The notes: generated by a model from the letters alone, not told the origin. 64,000 bases of DNA from Brevibacillus sp. SYP-B805 (GCF_011059135.1 NZ_JAALGD010000016.1:20011-84010), one strand, 5' to 3'. Positions 33,535-41,921 are shown, counted from the first letter of the stretch. Program-made: numbers and translations.

Positions 33535-34689
33535 ATGATGAAGATGAACAAACTGGTAAGCGCGCTGCTGGCGGTCAGCCTGCTGGCGATTTCTCCGGCG
33601 TGGGCCGAACCGCAACCAAAGATACCGGCTCAACCGGTCAAGAAATTGCCGAAGGCGGACGAATTGCCCAAAGCCGTGTTTGAATCCATCGAGCGCTTGG
33701 GACAAACATTCCCACAGTTGAAATCGTATGACAAGATCGATGTGAATGACCTTGTCCGGAACAAGGTGACAGTGGGCCTGCTTAAACGGGACCCGAATGC
33801 GGCAACGGTCGATCCGAACGGAGTCGTACACGATCTGACAGGACTTGCCATACTGGAACTGGACTTGACAACAGGGGAAGTCCAGCGCATCACCATGATG
33901 GGCAAACGGCCGTCTTCAACAGAAATCCCTGTTGAGGAAGTGATCGCCAAGTCGAAGGAGTATCTGCAGGCCCTTTTGGGGAAACAGGCAGAGATGTATC
34001 ACAAGGTCTCGGTTTGGCCTATAGAGACATTTGAACTGGGGCAGAAAAAACGGCTGTATTCCCAGATCAACTATAAAGCCCCTGTTGGCGGAGATTCAGG
34101 TAAGGCCGACTATGTGGAGATCACGCTCCTGAACAACGGCGATTTCCTGGAATACAGCAGGAAAACCTTGCCCGTTGCTTACGATTCCTGGTACGGCGCG
34201 GAACTGGACAAACGGGTCAGGCCCAATGACGTCCTGTCGGAGGATGCGGCAAGGACGCTGGAAAAAATGCGGACACTTTTCCCTCTGATGCGGAATTATC
34301 CTGTCGAAAGGATTATTGCAGGGGATGACGGCACAGCGAAAATCTATCTGCAAAAAGATAAGGCGAATCCGTATCCGGGCATTTATATGAAGTTTGATGA
34401 GAAGGGAGAGATCCTTAACTTCCTGATCGTTGATCCGAGCCTGAACAAACCGGCCGCTGACGAAGCGGCAAAACGGAAAGCGGCCGACTTTTTGAAAAGC
34501 TATCTGGGTGAAACGGCAGCCGGCTATCGACTGACCGGAGTCAGCGCCAACACACACACGCATAACACGCCGAAAGGTCCCGTCCAACAAACCTTTGCAC
34601 GGGTATCTTTTACAAACGCAAGCACATCCGAAACCATCCATATCGACGTTGCTTCCACCGGTGACGTGTGTGGAATTGACAGAGATTAG
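33535..34689 (+). CDS. Secreted YcdB/YcdC-domain protein
   Basis: A 384-residue exported protein. The signal peptide is residues 1-23 (KLVSALLAVSLLAISPAWA). The rest holds YcdB/YcdC-type units (GLAILELDLTTGEVQRI, IPVEEVIAKSKEYLQALLG), the same kind as in the upstream anti-sigma protein. The biochemical role is unknown. The shared promoter element suggests it is a target of the sigma factor and may act with the anti-sigma protein outside the membrane. Confidence 0.8.
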   Translation: MMKMNKLVSALLAVSLLAISPAWAEPQPKIPAQPVKKLPKADELPKAVFESIERLGQTFPQLKSYDKIDVNDLVRNKVTVGLLKRDPNAATVDPNGVVHDLTGLAILELDLTTGEVQRITMMGKRPSSTEIPVEEVIAKSKEYLQALLGKQAEMYHKVSVWPIETFELGQKKRLYSQINYKAPVGGDSGKADYVEITLLNNGDFLEYSRKTLPVAYDSWYGAELDKRVRPNDVLSEDAARTLEKMRTLFPLMRNYPVERIIAGDDGTAKIYLQKDKANPYPGIYMKFDEKGEILNFLIVDPSLNKPAADEAAKRKAADFLKSYLGETAAGYRLTGVSANTHTHNTPKGPVQQTFARVSFTNASTSETIHIDVASTGDVCGIDRD

Positions 34690-34787
34690 GCTGTCCGGTT
34701 TTATACCGGCAGCTTTTTTCGTTCTTCGCCGCCCCGCCTCCGCATAGGCTGGCTGTAGGGAAATTCGGACAAAGGAGCGGTGGCGGC

Positions 34788-35129
34788 ATGGAGCAGATTT
34801 TTGCCCGATATTATGAATTGAAGCAGCTGCAAAAAGAGATCGAGGAGGAGGTGGAGACGCTGCGCAAACAGATCCTGGAGCTGTATCCGGGACCGTACAC
34901 GGCGGAGAGCGGTCCATACAAGTGCATTATTTCTTACCAGGAACGGAAGGAGTATGATGACAATCTCCTGTACAAGGCGCTGCCTGACAAGGAGATCTGG
35001 CGGCTGGTGTCAAAGGCCGATGCAGGAAAAATCAACGGGCTGCTGAAGTTGAATGTGATCAGTGACGAGATTCTGCAGGGAACCTATGTGGTGAGGCAGA
35101 TTCCCGTGATAAAGGTGCAAAAAACATGA
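34788..35129 (+). CDS. Conserved small protein of unknown function
   Basis: A 113-residue protein not recognised. Residues 1-35 are predicted coiled coil (YYELKQLQKEIEEEVETLRK). The remainder is mixed alpha/beta with a basic end. GGAGCGGTGG precedes ATG 34788. It stands alone and its terminator carries the R1-B insertion. Confidence 0.65.
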   Translation: MEQIFARYYELKQLQKEIEEEVETLRKQILELYPGPYTAESGPYKCIISYQERKEYDDNLLYKALPDKEIWRLVSKADAGKINGLLKLNVISDEILQGTYVVRQIPVIKVQKT

Positions 35130-35141
35130 GTGGTAAAACCA

Positions 35142-35165
35142 AAATCCCCCGTTAACCGGGGGATT
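35142..35165 (+). repeat. First copy of the duplicated hairpin flanking R1-B
   Basis: A 24-base sequence with stem AATCCCCCG/CGGGGGATT around TTAAC, identical to 35416-35439. No T tract follows it here. Confidence 0.85.
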
Positions 35166-35415
35166 CAATGTGCAGACAACGTTGGTCGATCATGGGTAAT
35201 GGTTCCTGCTCGCTCTCTTGACGACCCGCGAGGAAGTGGGGCGTGTCCGCTCCGAAACGCGACGCGGGCAGGGGGCTCAACATCTGGGCGTCTCAGGGAT
35301 GTGAGACTCACGCCCCCTGAGACCCCGCGTCTTTGTTTCTCCACTGAGCCGGTCGTCAAAGGAGCTCACCTGGCCCCATTACTCCATACCCCAAGCAGAA
35401 GTTTGTCATCAGTCT
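35166..35415 (-). mobile_element. R1-B: complete 250-base structured repeat
   Basis: Inverted copy of R1-A relative to the upstream gene. Visible pairings are TTGACGACC (35218-35226) with GGTCGTCAA (35351-35359), GACGCGGG (35261-35268) with CCCGCGTC (35324-35331), CAGGGGGC (35269-35276) with GCCCCCTG (35312-35319), and GTCTCA with TGAGAC. Differences from R1-A fall mostly in loops (GGGATG here, GCGAAG in A). It is flanked by exact 24-base copies of a terminator hairpin. Confidence 0.7.
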
Positions 35416-35441
35416 AAATCCCCCGTTAACCGGGGGATTTT
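35416..35441 (+). terminator. Terminator after R1-B (second hairpin copy)
   Basis: Second copy of the 24-base hairpin, followed by further T residues. It lies just before the stop of the convergent yutJ gene and may serve both. Confidence 0.85.
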
Positions 35442-35447
35442 TACACG

Positions 35448-36515
35448 CTATCCGAGATGTTTTTTGTACATCCAGAGGACGCCGCTTTTCATGACACGCG
35501 GCATTTGACCGACGAGGGAAACTTTCCCCATCACGCCGAAGCCTTCTTTTTTGCCAAGGGAACCGAGGACCCCTTTTAGCTTGATCGGCGGCAGGCTGGG
35601 GGGATAGGTTTCGCCTTTGGTGTCCCGCACCAGCAGCATGGCGATCTGCTCGCCCTGCACCTCGGCCAGTTGGGCGCTCGGTGCATGCGGCAGGCTCGCA
35701 CAGTCTCCCACCACATAGACGTTGGGGTGGGTGGGAATCTGATGGTAGCTGTTCAGGACAATCCGTCCGATGCCGTCCTGTTCCACCGGCAGCTCACGGG
35801 CGATGCGGTTGGCTTGAATGCCCGCTGTCCAGACGATCGCATGGCTCTCCAGCGGCTGATTGTGGTTGAACACGATGCCCGGTTCCACCCGGTTGACATT
35901 GGCCTTTGAAATCAACTGCACATCGTGTTCAATAAACCACTGGGACGCGTACTGCCGCAGCTTTTGGGGAAACGGGCTGAGGATGCTTTCCCCGCGGTCG
36001 AGGATGCGGATATTCAGATCCGGACGGCTCTCCCGCAGTTCCGAAGCCAGTTCCACCCCGCTCAAGCCGCCCCCGACGATGGTTACCTGGTCGTACGGGT
36101 TCAGGTTGTTGAGAGCGGCATAGGTGGTGCGTGTGGCGCTCAGTGTCTGAATCGAATACGTGTAAAGGTCTGCGCCCGGAATGTCGTGGTAGCGATCTTC
36201 ACAGCCAAGCCCGATCACCAGCCAGGTGTAGGGCAGCATATCGCCATCGGCAAACACAACATGCTGTGTATCCAGATCGACGCGTACCACTTCGCCAAGC
36301 TTCACCTGCAAGCGCGGGTTGCTGGGAAAGGGAACGCGAATCGCATGCTCAGGCTCCGTTCCGGCCGCGAGTGCGTAATACTCGGTTTTCAAACCGTGAA
36401 ACGACATTCGGTCAACCAAGGTAATCCCTACATCGTCAGGCAAGTCGGCGGCCAGCAGGCGTTCCAGAATGCGCAGTCCGCCGTAGCCGCCCCCAAGGAT
36501 GACTATTTGCTTCAT
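35448..36515 (-). CDS. yutJ: FAD-dependent NADH dehydrogenase-like oxidoreductase YutJ
   Basis: A 355-residue pyridine-nucleotide-disulfide oxidoreductase-type flavoprotein. FAD-binding motif VILGGGYGGLR is at residues 4-14, the NADH-binding VGGGLSGVELASELRE is in the middle, and the second FAD motif is VYVVGDCASLPHAP. It resembles type II NADH dehydrogenases and sits between yuzD and yuzB as in B. subtilis. ATG 36515 is chosen because the FAD motif should lie at the N terminus. Confidence 0.88.
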   Translation of the reverse strand: MKQIVILGGGYGGLRILERLLAADLPDDVGITLVDRMSFHGLKTEYYALAAGTEPEHAIRVPFPSNPRLQVKLGEVVRVDLDTQHVVFADGDMLPYTWLVIGLGCEDRYHDIPGADLYTYSIQTLSATRTTYAALNNLNPYDQVTIVGGGLSGVELASELRESRPDLNIRILDRGESILSPFPQKLRQYASQWFIEHDVQLISKANVNRVEPGIVFNHNQPLESHAIVWTAGIQANRIARELPVEQDGIGRIVLNSYHQIPTHPNVYVVGDCASLPHAPSAQLAEVQGEQIAMLLVRDTKGETYPPSLPPIKLKGVLGSLGKKEGFGVMGKVSLVGQMPRVMKSGVLWMYKKHLG

Positions 36516-36683
36516 ACGAGGTCTGTTCCTTTCTTCACCGAATAAAAACCATGAAAAATGTACCCATTCTATTTTTGTCCGACTGCCACAAAAATGCAAG
36601 AAGAATCTTTTTCCCATCGCGTGAATGCTGGATTTTTCCCGGGAACGAGGTACAATAAGGGATGAGAAAGACAGGTGACAAAC

Positions 36684-36947
36684 ATGAAAGCATTGGTTGA
36701 ATTTTGCTCCAGCAATGTATCATCCTATACCAAGCCGGTCATGGAAGCGTTGGAGAATGCTCCGGATTTGGATGTGGACGTGATGGAATACGGATGTCTC
36801 GGCCACTGCGGTGAATGCTACATGAAGCCGTTTGCGCTGGTCAACGGGGATTACGTCGAGGCGGATTCGCCGGAAGAGCTGCTGGCGCGCATCAAACAAA
36901 AAGTACAGGAAGACCAGGATAAATGGGAGAAGGACTTTCCTTTCTAG
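36684..36947 (+). CDS. yuzB: YuzB family protein (DUF1450)
   Basis: An 87-residue protein of the YuzB family, with the cysteine pattern YGCLGHCGECYMKPFALVNG. A metal or Fe-S role is possible but unproven. ATG 36684 has AGGTGA upstream; the in-frame GTG at 36675 lies within that site. It diverges from yutJ. Confidence 0.88.
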   Translation: MKALVEFCSSNVSSYTKPVMEALENAPDLDVDVMEYGCLGHCGECYMKPFALVNGDYVEADSPEELLARIKQKVQEDQDKWEKDFPF

Positions 36948-36962
36948 GAAGGTCCTTCTTCA
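36927..36962 (+). terminator. Terminator between yuzB and mqnE
   Basis: GAAGGAC (36929-36935) pairs with GTCCTTC (36952-36958) across the yuzB stop codon. It lies between convergent genes; the T tract is short. Confidence 0.6.
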
Positions 36963-36966
36963 TGTA

Positions 36967-38142
36967 CTAGTATTCCTTAATCACTTGATAGAATGTATCC
37001 CGTTCAACGGCTTTTTTGCCGGCCCCCCGAATCAGCCAGACCAGCTCATCCACGGTCAAGGCCTGTTGGGTGAGGGCGCCCACCGCATGGCTGATGCGCT
37101 CTTCAATCAGCGTGCCGTGGACGTCGGAGGTTCCCATCGTCAGGGATACCTGTGTCAGTTGCGTGCCGATATTGATGAAGTAAGCCTTGATATGCTGCAC
37201 GTTATCCAGCATCAAGCGGCTGATCGCCAATGTCTTCAGGTCATCGATGGCGGAAGTGCGCAGCTTGATCCCGGCGGTCACTTTCTTCGGCTGCACGGCC
37301 AGCGGAATGAATACCATGAAGCCGTTGGTCTCATCCTGCAGTTCGCGGATCCGCAGCATGTGGATCAGGCGTTCTTCCCGCGTCTCGATGGAGCCGTACA
37401 GCATGGTGGCATGGGTGCGCAGGCCCAGCTGATGGGCGGTGCGATGGACTTCCAGCCATTGATCGGTGCTGGCTTTCTCCGGGCTCATCTTCTCCCGGTA
37501 ACGCTCCGTCAGGATCTCCGCGCCGCCGCCCGGCAGGGTGTCAAGGCCGGCCTTGATCAGTTCCTCAATCACTTCGCGGAACGACAGGCCCGCGATGCGC
37601 GAAAAGAATTCGATTTCCGCGCCTGTATACGCTTTGATCGTCACATGCGGATACGCCTTTTTCAACGTCCGGATCGTGTCCAGATAGTAATCGAAGCCGA
37701 CATGCTGGTTGTGGCCGCCGACGATGTGGAACTCGCGGATGCCGTCATGGTAGCGGGTGCCCACGTAATGGAGCAGTTCATCCATGCTCATCGTGTAGGC
37801 GCCCTCTTCCCCCTGATCCCGACGGAAGCCACAGAACTTGCAGTGGGCCTCACAGACGTTGGTCGGATTGATGTACATGTTCTGAATAAAGTAAACGCGA
37901 TCCCCGTTTTTGCGCTGGTTGACCAGATTGGCCAGCTGCCCGATCGTCAGCAGGTCTCCGGATTCATAGAGAGCCAGTCCGTCCTGGAGGGTGAGTCGTT
38001 CTCCGTTGATCACCTTTTCCGCCACCCCGGCCAATGCTTTGTCCTGGGTCGAAAGCGTCTCAATTGCCACAAGGCTCACATCCTTTTCATCATTCGTTAA
38101 ATATGCGTGCTGCTCGATCATCATGCGACAGGCATTCGCCAT
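36967..38142 (-). CDS. mqnE: Aminofutalosine synthase (radical SAM, menaquinone synthesis)
   Basis: A 391-residue radical SAM enzyme. The cluster motif is NVCEAHCKFCGF. MqnE-like stretches are EFHIVGGHNQHVGFDYYLD, KAYTGAEIEFF, LPGGGAEILTERYREK and HATMLYGSIET. It would join SAM-derived adenosine to the chorismate-derived precursor in the futalosine route to menaquinone. The related radical SAM protein MqnC is the main alternative, but the GGGAEIL and ATMLYG motifs favour MqnE. ATG 38142 follows GAGAGGAA. No other mqn gene is in the window. Confidence 0.85.
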   Translation of the reverse strand: MANACRMMIEQHAYLTNDEKDVSLVAIETLSTQDKALAGVAEKVINGERLTLQDGLALYESGDLLTIGQLANLVNQRKNGDRVYFIQNMYINPTNVCEAHCKFCGFRRDQGEEGAYTMSMDELLHYVGTRYHDGIREFHIVGGHNQHVGFDYYLDTIRTLKKAYPHVTIKAYTGAEIEFFSRIAGLSFREVIEELIKAGLDTLPGGGAEILTERYREKMSPEKASTDQWLEVHRTAHQLGLRTHATMLYGSIETREERLIHMLRIRELQDETNGFMVFIPLAVQPKKVTAGIKLRTSAIDDLKTLAISRLMLDNVQHIKAYFINIGTQLTQVSLTMGTSDVHGTLIEERISHAVGALTQQALTVDELVWLIRGAGKKAVERDTFYQVIKEY

Positions 38143-38288
38143 CCGATATTCCTCTCAAAGCATATCTATTATAAATCTCTTTCCAGCGGGGAACAATACA
38201 AGAAGTATGTCAGGAAAGGAAAGATCCAGTAAGATACAAAAATTTACAAAAAATGGCTTTCCAAGACAAATGTCCTAGGAAAATATAT

Positions 38289-38317
38289 TTGCGATTTACA
38301 ATTTGTTCCTGTAAAAT
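38289..38317 (+). promoter_or_regulatory. Sigma-A promoter of the Spo0E-like gene
   Basis: TTGCGA (38289-38294) and TAAAAT (38312-38317) are separated by 17 bases, 34 bases before the GTG start. Confidence 0.6.
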
Positions 38318-38350
38318 GATAGGCATTAAGGCGTGATGGAGGAGATTAAG

Positions 38351-38572
38351 GTGCAGGATAAATTGCTCGAGAAAATCGAACTCCTTCGACAGCAAATGGT
38401 AAAGATCGGTGTAGAGTACGGTTTGGATCATCCGGACGTTTTGAAATACAGCAAACAGATCGATGAACTTCACAATGAGCTGATGGGGCTGGATCATGGA
38501 CTGCCCAAGGCAGATCGAAAGAAAAAACCTTACCGCTTTTACCTGTTGGAAAACAGAGCCAATTTCGCTTGA
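38351..38572 (+). CDS. Spo0E-family aspartyl-phosphate phosphatase
   Basis: A 73-residue two-helix protein of the Spo0E family, which removes phosphate from Spo0A~P and delays sporulation. The signature region is SKQIDELHNEL (usual SQELD), preceded by LLEKIELLRQQMVKIG. I chose GTG 38351 because GGAGGAG lies six bases upstream; ATG 38336 lies before that site. It stands alone with its own promoter and terminator. Confidence 0.85.
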   Translation: MQDKLLEKIELLRQQMVKIGVEYGLDHPDVLKYSKQIDELHNELMGLDHGLPKADRKKKPYRFYLLENRANFA

Positions 38573-38574
38573 TG

Positions 38575-38596
38575 AAGAGGGGGTGCCCCCTCTTTT
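38575..38596 (+). terminator. Terminator of the Spo0E-like gene
   Basis: A perfect stem AAGAGGGG/CCCCTCTT with loop GTGC, followed by TT, three bases after the stop codon. Confidence 0.8.
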
Positions 38597-38731
38597 GTGC
38601 GTTTGGGCCGGCAGGGCTTGGCCAGGTTGGCAGCGGAACCTTGTTCCCGGCCGGCTTTCTCGGTATACTGAAAGGGAGGCGGTGCACACGTTAGGCCTGC
38701 CTCATGGATCAATGGCTGCAAAGGAGGGATC

Positions 38732-39094
38732 ATGATGATCACGCTCACGGAACAAGCGAGCCAAAAAGTGAAGGAGATGCTGCAGGCGGAAAACAATCCC
38801 AACCTGTTTCTGCGCGTCGGCGTGCGCCCGGGGGGCTGCAGCGGCTTTACCTACGGCATGGGTTGGGATCAGGAGATGAAGGAAGGCGACCAAACCTTCG
38901 AGCAGAACGGCATCAAAATTGTTGTCGACAAGGACAGCTATGCATATATCAAAGGTACGGAGATCGACTACAAGGAGTCGTTGATGGGCGGAGGCTTCTC
39001 CATTCACAATCCCAACGCCATCGCTTCCTGCGGCTGCGGGTCTTCCTTCCGCACGGCGACGGACGAAGGGAAAGCGGAGAAGTGCGACGAGTGA
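38732..39094 (+). CDS. yutM: A-type iron-sulfur carrier (HesB/ErpA/YutM)
   Basis: A 120-residue HesB/IscA-family protein with the three conserved cysteines: VRPGGCSGFTYGM and ASCGCGSSF. It delivers Fe-S clusters to apoproteins. AAAGGAGGG lies directly upstream; ATG 38732 or 38735 may be used. It corresponds to yutM. Confidence 0.92.
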   Translation: MMITLTEQASQKVKEMLQAENNPNLFLRVGVRPGGCSGFTYGMGWDQEMKEGDQTFEQNGIKIVVDKDSYAYIKGTEIDYKESLMGGGFSIHNPNAIASCGCGSSFRTATDEGKAEKCDE

Positions 39095-39205
39095 GTGGAC
39101 AGCAACCAACAGACTGATCAGGATAACCTTCCCAGGCGCTGCGGATGCCATCCCAGATTGCCGGGAAGGTTTTCTTGCACTTTCACCCTTTGGGGGGGAG
39201 CGTGC

Positions 39206-39221
39206 GCTTAAGTCGGCGGGG
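39206..39221 (+). repeat. R2 core fragment
   Basis: GCTTAAGTCGGCGGGG matches the right end of the R2 copy at 53594-53676. No minus-strand gene ends beside it, so it may mark a lost gene. Confidence 0.55.
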
Positions 39222-39288
39222 TTTTATTGCGCTGTCCTCATTGGTGTTCGGGGCTGCGACAGCAGAAATTCGTGAAGGAAAAGAGGGA

Positions 39289-39450
39289 ATGGGAATGGAC
39301 GGTTTGGTTTTGGCCGGAGCAGTCGTGTTTGCGATGCTGACCCTGTCCAGCCTGCATGTCCTGATCAAGCAGCTGGACAACCACTCCAAAAGGCAGGCGG
39401 AGATCATCGCGCTGCTGACGGAGATCAGGGACAGCGTCAAGAGGAAATAA
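39289..39450 (+). CDS. Small membrane protein of unknown function
   Basis: A 53-residue protein with one hydrophobic segment (LVLAGAVVFAMLTLSSLHVLI) followed by a charged helix (KQLDNHSKRQAEIIALL) suited to a coiled coil. ATG 39289 or 39295 is possible. AAGGA and GAGGG ribosome sites are both present. Not recognised. Confidence 0.55.
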   Translation: MGMDGLVLAGAVVFAMLTLSSLHVLIKQLDNHSKRQAEIIALLTEIRDSVKRK

Positions 39451-39647
39451 GGCTGGCGGCGAAAGCTTTCTTTGCGGCATGGGAATAATCCTCCCTTCTT
39501 CGGCGCACTAACTATAATATCGGCAAAAGATTTCCAGCCGGCCATGGAGGGGGGACGGCAGCCTTCTCACCGTTTCCCATGTCTTGTCGTTTTTCCCCTT
39601 TATGGCCGTAATCAAGCCCTGAAACCGAAAAGGAGTGACAGACTACC

Positions 39648-40298
39648 ATGAAGCATTGGAAGCAAGTCTTGCTGGCATCCGCGCTGGCCGGTGCGCTCGC
39701 CGTGCCGTTTGTCGTGCGGGCGGAAGAAGGGACGAACCCGGGAGCCCCCATCCCCGGGCAGCTCAAGCAAACCATCCAGCATCAATGGGAGGGGCATCAG
39801 CCGGCGCATAAACAGCATCGCGGCCGCCATGCGCTGTTTCTGGGGGCGCACCGCAAAATGTACCTGACCCTGCTGGCGGAGAAATACACCCCGGGCAGCG
39901 TGGCGGAGTGGAAAGCGGCATTTGCCGAGCGGGAACGGCTGGTAGCGGAGTGGAAGGCGCGCAAAGCGACAGAACAACCCTCCGATGCAGAAAGACAGGC
40001 GCGCAGGGAGCAGTTCACCAAATTGGCGCAGGAGCTGAAAGCCAAGGTGGCGAAAGGCGAGCTGACGAAAGAACAGATGAAGGAACAACTGGCCCAATGG
40101 CGGGAAGAACACGGAGGGAAAGACAGGAAGGGGCTGCGGGAAGCCCTGCAGCCGTTCAAGCAGGTCCACGAGGAGTTCGACGCCGCGATCAAGTCGCAGG
40201 ATGCGGCTGCCATCCGGGCCGTGCTGCCAAAGCTGCTGGACGAAGTGAAGACCGTCAACCGGCACTTGGCGGCCAAGCTGGAGCAAAAGAAGAGCTAG
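39648..40298 (+). CDS. Secreted, highly charged helical protein of unknown function
   Basis: A 216-residue protein with a signal peptide (residues 1-25, LLASALAGALAVPFVVRAEE). The rest is almost entirely helical, rich in Lys, Glu, Ala and Gln (AEWKAAFAERERLVAEWKAR, AKVAKGELTKEQMKEQLAQW). Likely an extracytoplasmic coiled-coil protein. No family recognised. AAAAGGAG precedes the start. Confidence 0.65.
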   Translation: MKHWKQVLLASALAGALAVPFVVRAEEGTNPGAPIPGQLKQTIQHQWEGHQPAHKQHRGRHALFLGAHRKMYLTLLAEKYTPGSVAEWKAAFAERERLVAEWKARKATEQPSDAERQARREQFTKLAQELKAKVAKGELTKEQMKEQLAQWREEHGGKDRKGLREALQPFKQVHEEFDAAIKSQDAAAIRAVLPKLLDEVKTVNRHLAAKLEQKKS

Positions 40299-40305
40299 AG
40301 TTCTT

Positions 40306-40593
40306 TCAGGAAAACAGCCCCGTCTGGAGATCGGCAGCCGTCCACTCGGGGATCGCCAGCCGCTGCTCCCGGCGGCAGGACGGACACCAGGCGACATGTA
40401 CGCAGAGGTGCTGCTGCCGATCGGGCAGGCCGTTGGACAGCTTGCTCTCGTCGATGGGCATGTACGGGCTGTAATCGCCGTAGTAATCGTACAGGCGGCC
40501 GGCATCTTCCATGCTGCGGCCGCAGTCCGGGCAGCCGGCATAGAGTCCGGCCAAACCGTTGCACACGGGACAGAGATGGTTCACGTGAGGCAC
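40306..40593 (-). CDS. Small zinc-ribbon protein
   Basis: A 95-residue protein with three CxxC pairs (CPVCNGLAG, CPDCGRS, CPSCRRE) that likely bind zinc. Not assigned to a named family. Its end lies eight bases from the convergent secreted protein gene. GGGGG precedes the start on the minus strand. Confidence 0.6.
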   Translation of the reverse strand: MPHVNHLCPVCNGLAGLYAGCPDCGRSMEDAGRLYDYYGDYSPYMPIDESKLSNGLPDRQQHLCVHVAWCPSCRREQRLAIPEWTAADLQTGLFS

Positions 40594-40673
40594 CCCCTGT
40601 CTCTACTGTGCGCAGCCGCTTGAAGGGATATGCACCGAAGATGCCGCCCACCGCGATGCGCCGGTCGGAACCC

Positions 40674-40707
40674 CAAAAAAGCTCCCCTGTCTGTAGACAG
40701 GGGAGCT
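40674..40707 (-). terminator. Terminator of yumC
   Basis: A perfect thirteen-pair stem AGCTCCCCTGTCT/AGACAGGGGAGCT, followed on the minus strand by six T residues. Confidence 0.92.
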
Positions 40708-40711
40708 GCGC

Positions 40712-41719
40712 TTACTTGAAGCCTTCCATGCTGGAAGAGTGGTGCGGCTGCACTTTGGCATCCGGGTTGATGTAGGCCATCGCATTGTTGACGGCGGTGG
40801 GCGCTTCGCCGAAACCGACGGCGATCAGCTTCACCTTGCCGGGATAGGTGGCGATGTCACCCGCAGCATAGATGCCGGGGATGTTGGTCTCCATTTTGGA
40901 GTTGACCACGATGGCGCCTTTCTCCAGCTGCAGCCCCCAGTTTTTGATCGGGCCGAGCGAAGAGATGAAGCCGAAGTTGACAATCACCGCGTCCACGTCG
41001 ATCTGTTTCTCTTCCTTGGTGCTGTTGTTCTGGATGGTAATACGTTCGATGCGCTCGCCGCCATGGAGCTGGGTGAGTTCGTAAGGGGTCAGTACGTTTA
41101 CCTTGGAGGCCATCAGCGTCTCGACACTGTGTTCGTGTGCACGGAATTTGTCGCGGCGGTGAATCAGGTGAACTTCCTGCGCGATCGGCTCCAGCATCAG
41201 GGCCCAGTCAACGGCGGAGTCGCCGCCGCCAAAGACGGCCACGCGCTGTCCTTTAAAGGAATTCAGGTCGGTCACGAAGTAGTGCAGGTTCGACTTTTCA
41301 TATTTCGCGGCATCCGGGTGTTCCAGCCTGCGCGGTTCGAAAGCGCCGACACCGGCCGTGATGATGACCGCGCGGGAGTAGTGGATGCCTTTGTCCGTCG
41401 TCAGTTCGAAAACCTGATCGTCTCTTTTGACGACGTTTTCCACTTTTTCTTCCAGGCAGATGGTGGGGTTAAAGTGGGCAATCTGCTGTTTCAACCCGTC
41501 GACCAAATCCTGGGCAAGCACTTTCGGAAAGCCGGCTACGTCATAGATATATTTTTCCGGATATAAAGCGGCAAGCTGTCCACCCAGTTGGGGCATGCTT
41601 TCAATAATCTTGACGCTGGCCTGACGCATTCCCCCGTAAAACGCGGTAAACAGGCCGGCGGGGCCTCCACCGACAACGGTGATGTCGTAGATCTGCTCGT
41701 CCCTTTGCAACAAACTCAA
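40712..41719 (-). CDS. yumC: Ferredoxin/flavodoxin-NADP+ reductase, YumC type
   Basis: A 335-residue FAD enzyme of the thioredoxin-reductase-like FNR family. FAD site [25 protein letters not shown] site [15 protein letters not shown] and [11 protein letters not shown], second FAD motif [16 protein letters not shown]. The redox-active CxxC of thioredoxin reductase is absent, as expected for FNR. The start is TTG 41719, eight bases after GGAGG, which gives the usual [14 protein letters not shown] terminus. Confidence 0.93.
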   Translation of the reverse strand: MSLLQRDEQIYDITVVGGGPAGLFTAFYGGMRQASVKIIESMPQLGGQLAALYPEKYIYDVAGFPKVLAQDLVDGLKQQIAHFNPTICLEEKVENVVKRDDQVFELTTDKGIHYSRAVIITAGVGAFEPRRLEHPDAAKYEKSNLHYFVTDLNSFKGQRVAVFGGGDSAVDWALMLEPIAQEVHLIHRRDKFRAHEHSVETLMASKVNVLTPYELTQLHGGERIERITIQNNSTKEEKQIDVDAVIVNFGFISSLGPIKNWGLQLEKGAIVVNSKMETNIPGIYAAGDIATYPGKVKLIAVGFGEAPTAVNNAMAYINPDAKVQPHHSSSMEGFK

Positions 41720-41842
41720 ACCAAGCACCTCCAGAAAGATGTCAGAATTCTGAGCACACTTTCCTATTATAAACATCCTGCCACCAGAAAAAAAGCGGAG
41801 AAAAAGTGAGCGTTTCCCTGCTGATTCCCTGCGAATTATCTC

Positions 41843-41872
41843 TTGCAAGAAGAAGCGGTTTCCTGCTAATAT
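41843..41872 (+). promoter_or_regulatory. Probable promoter of the NDH-2 gene
   Basis: TTGCAA (41843-41848) and TAATAT (41867-41872) are 18 bases apart. The transcript would carry a leader of about 230 bases, in which I see no terminator. Confidence 0.5.
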
Positions 41873-41880
41873 GAAGTTGA

Positions 41881-41921
41881 TTGTGAACAGTTTGTGAACT
41901 CGATTGTGCTTTTTTTCACAG
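41881..41921 (+). promoter_or_regulatory. Rex-like operator cluster upstream of the NDH-2 gene
   Basis: Two half sites TTGTGAAC (41881-41888) and TTTGTGAAC (41891-41899) precede the inverted pair TTGTG...CACAG (41904-41921, centre CTTTTTTT). Rex sites follow TTGTGAAN6TTCACAA. The cluster covers the expected transcription start. Confidence 0.5.

Noticed and set aside
36832..38100. A 422-codon frame antisense to mqnE
   Set aside because: mqnE has the radical SAM motif and a ribosome site; the antisense frame has no recognisable domain.
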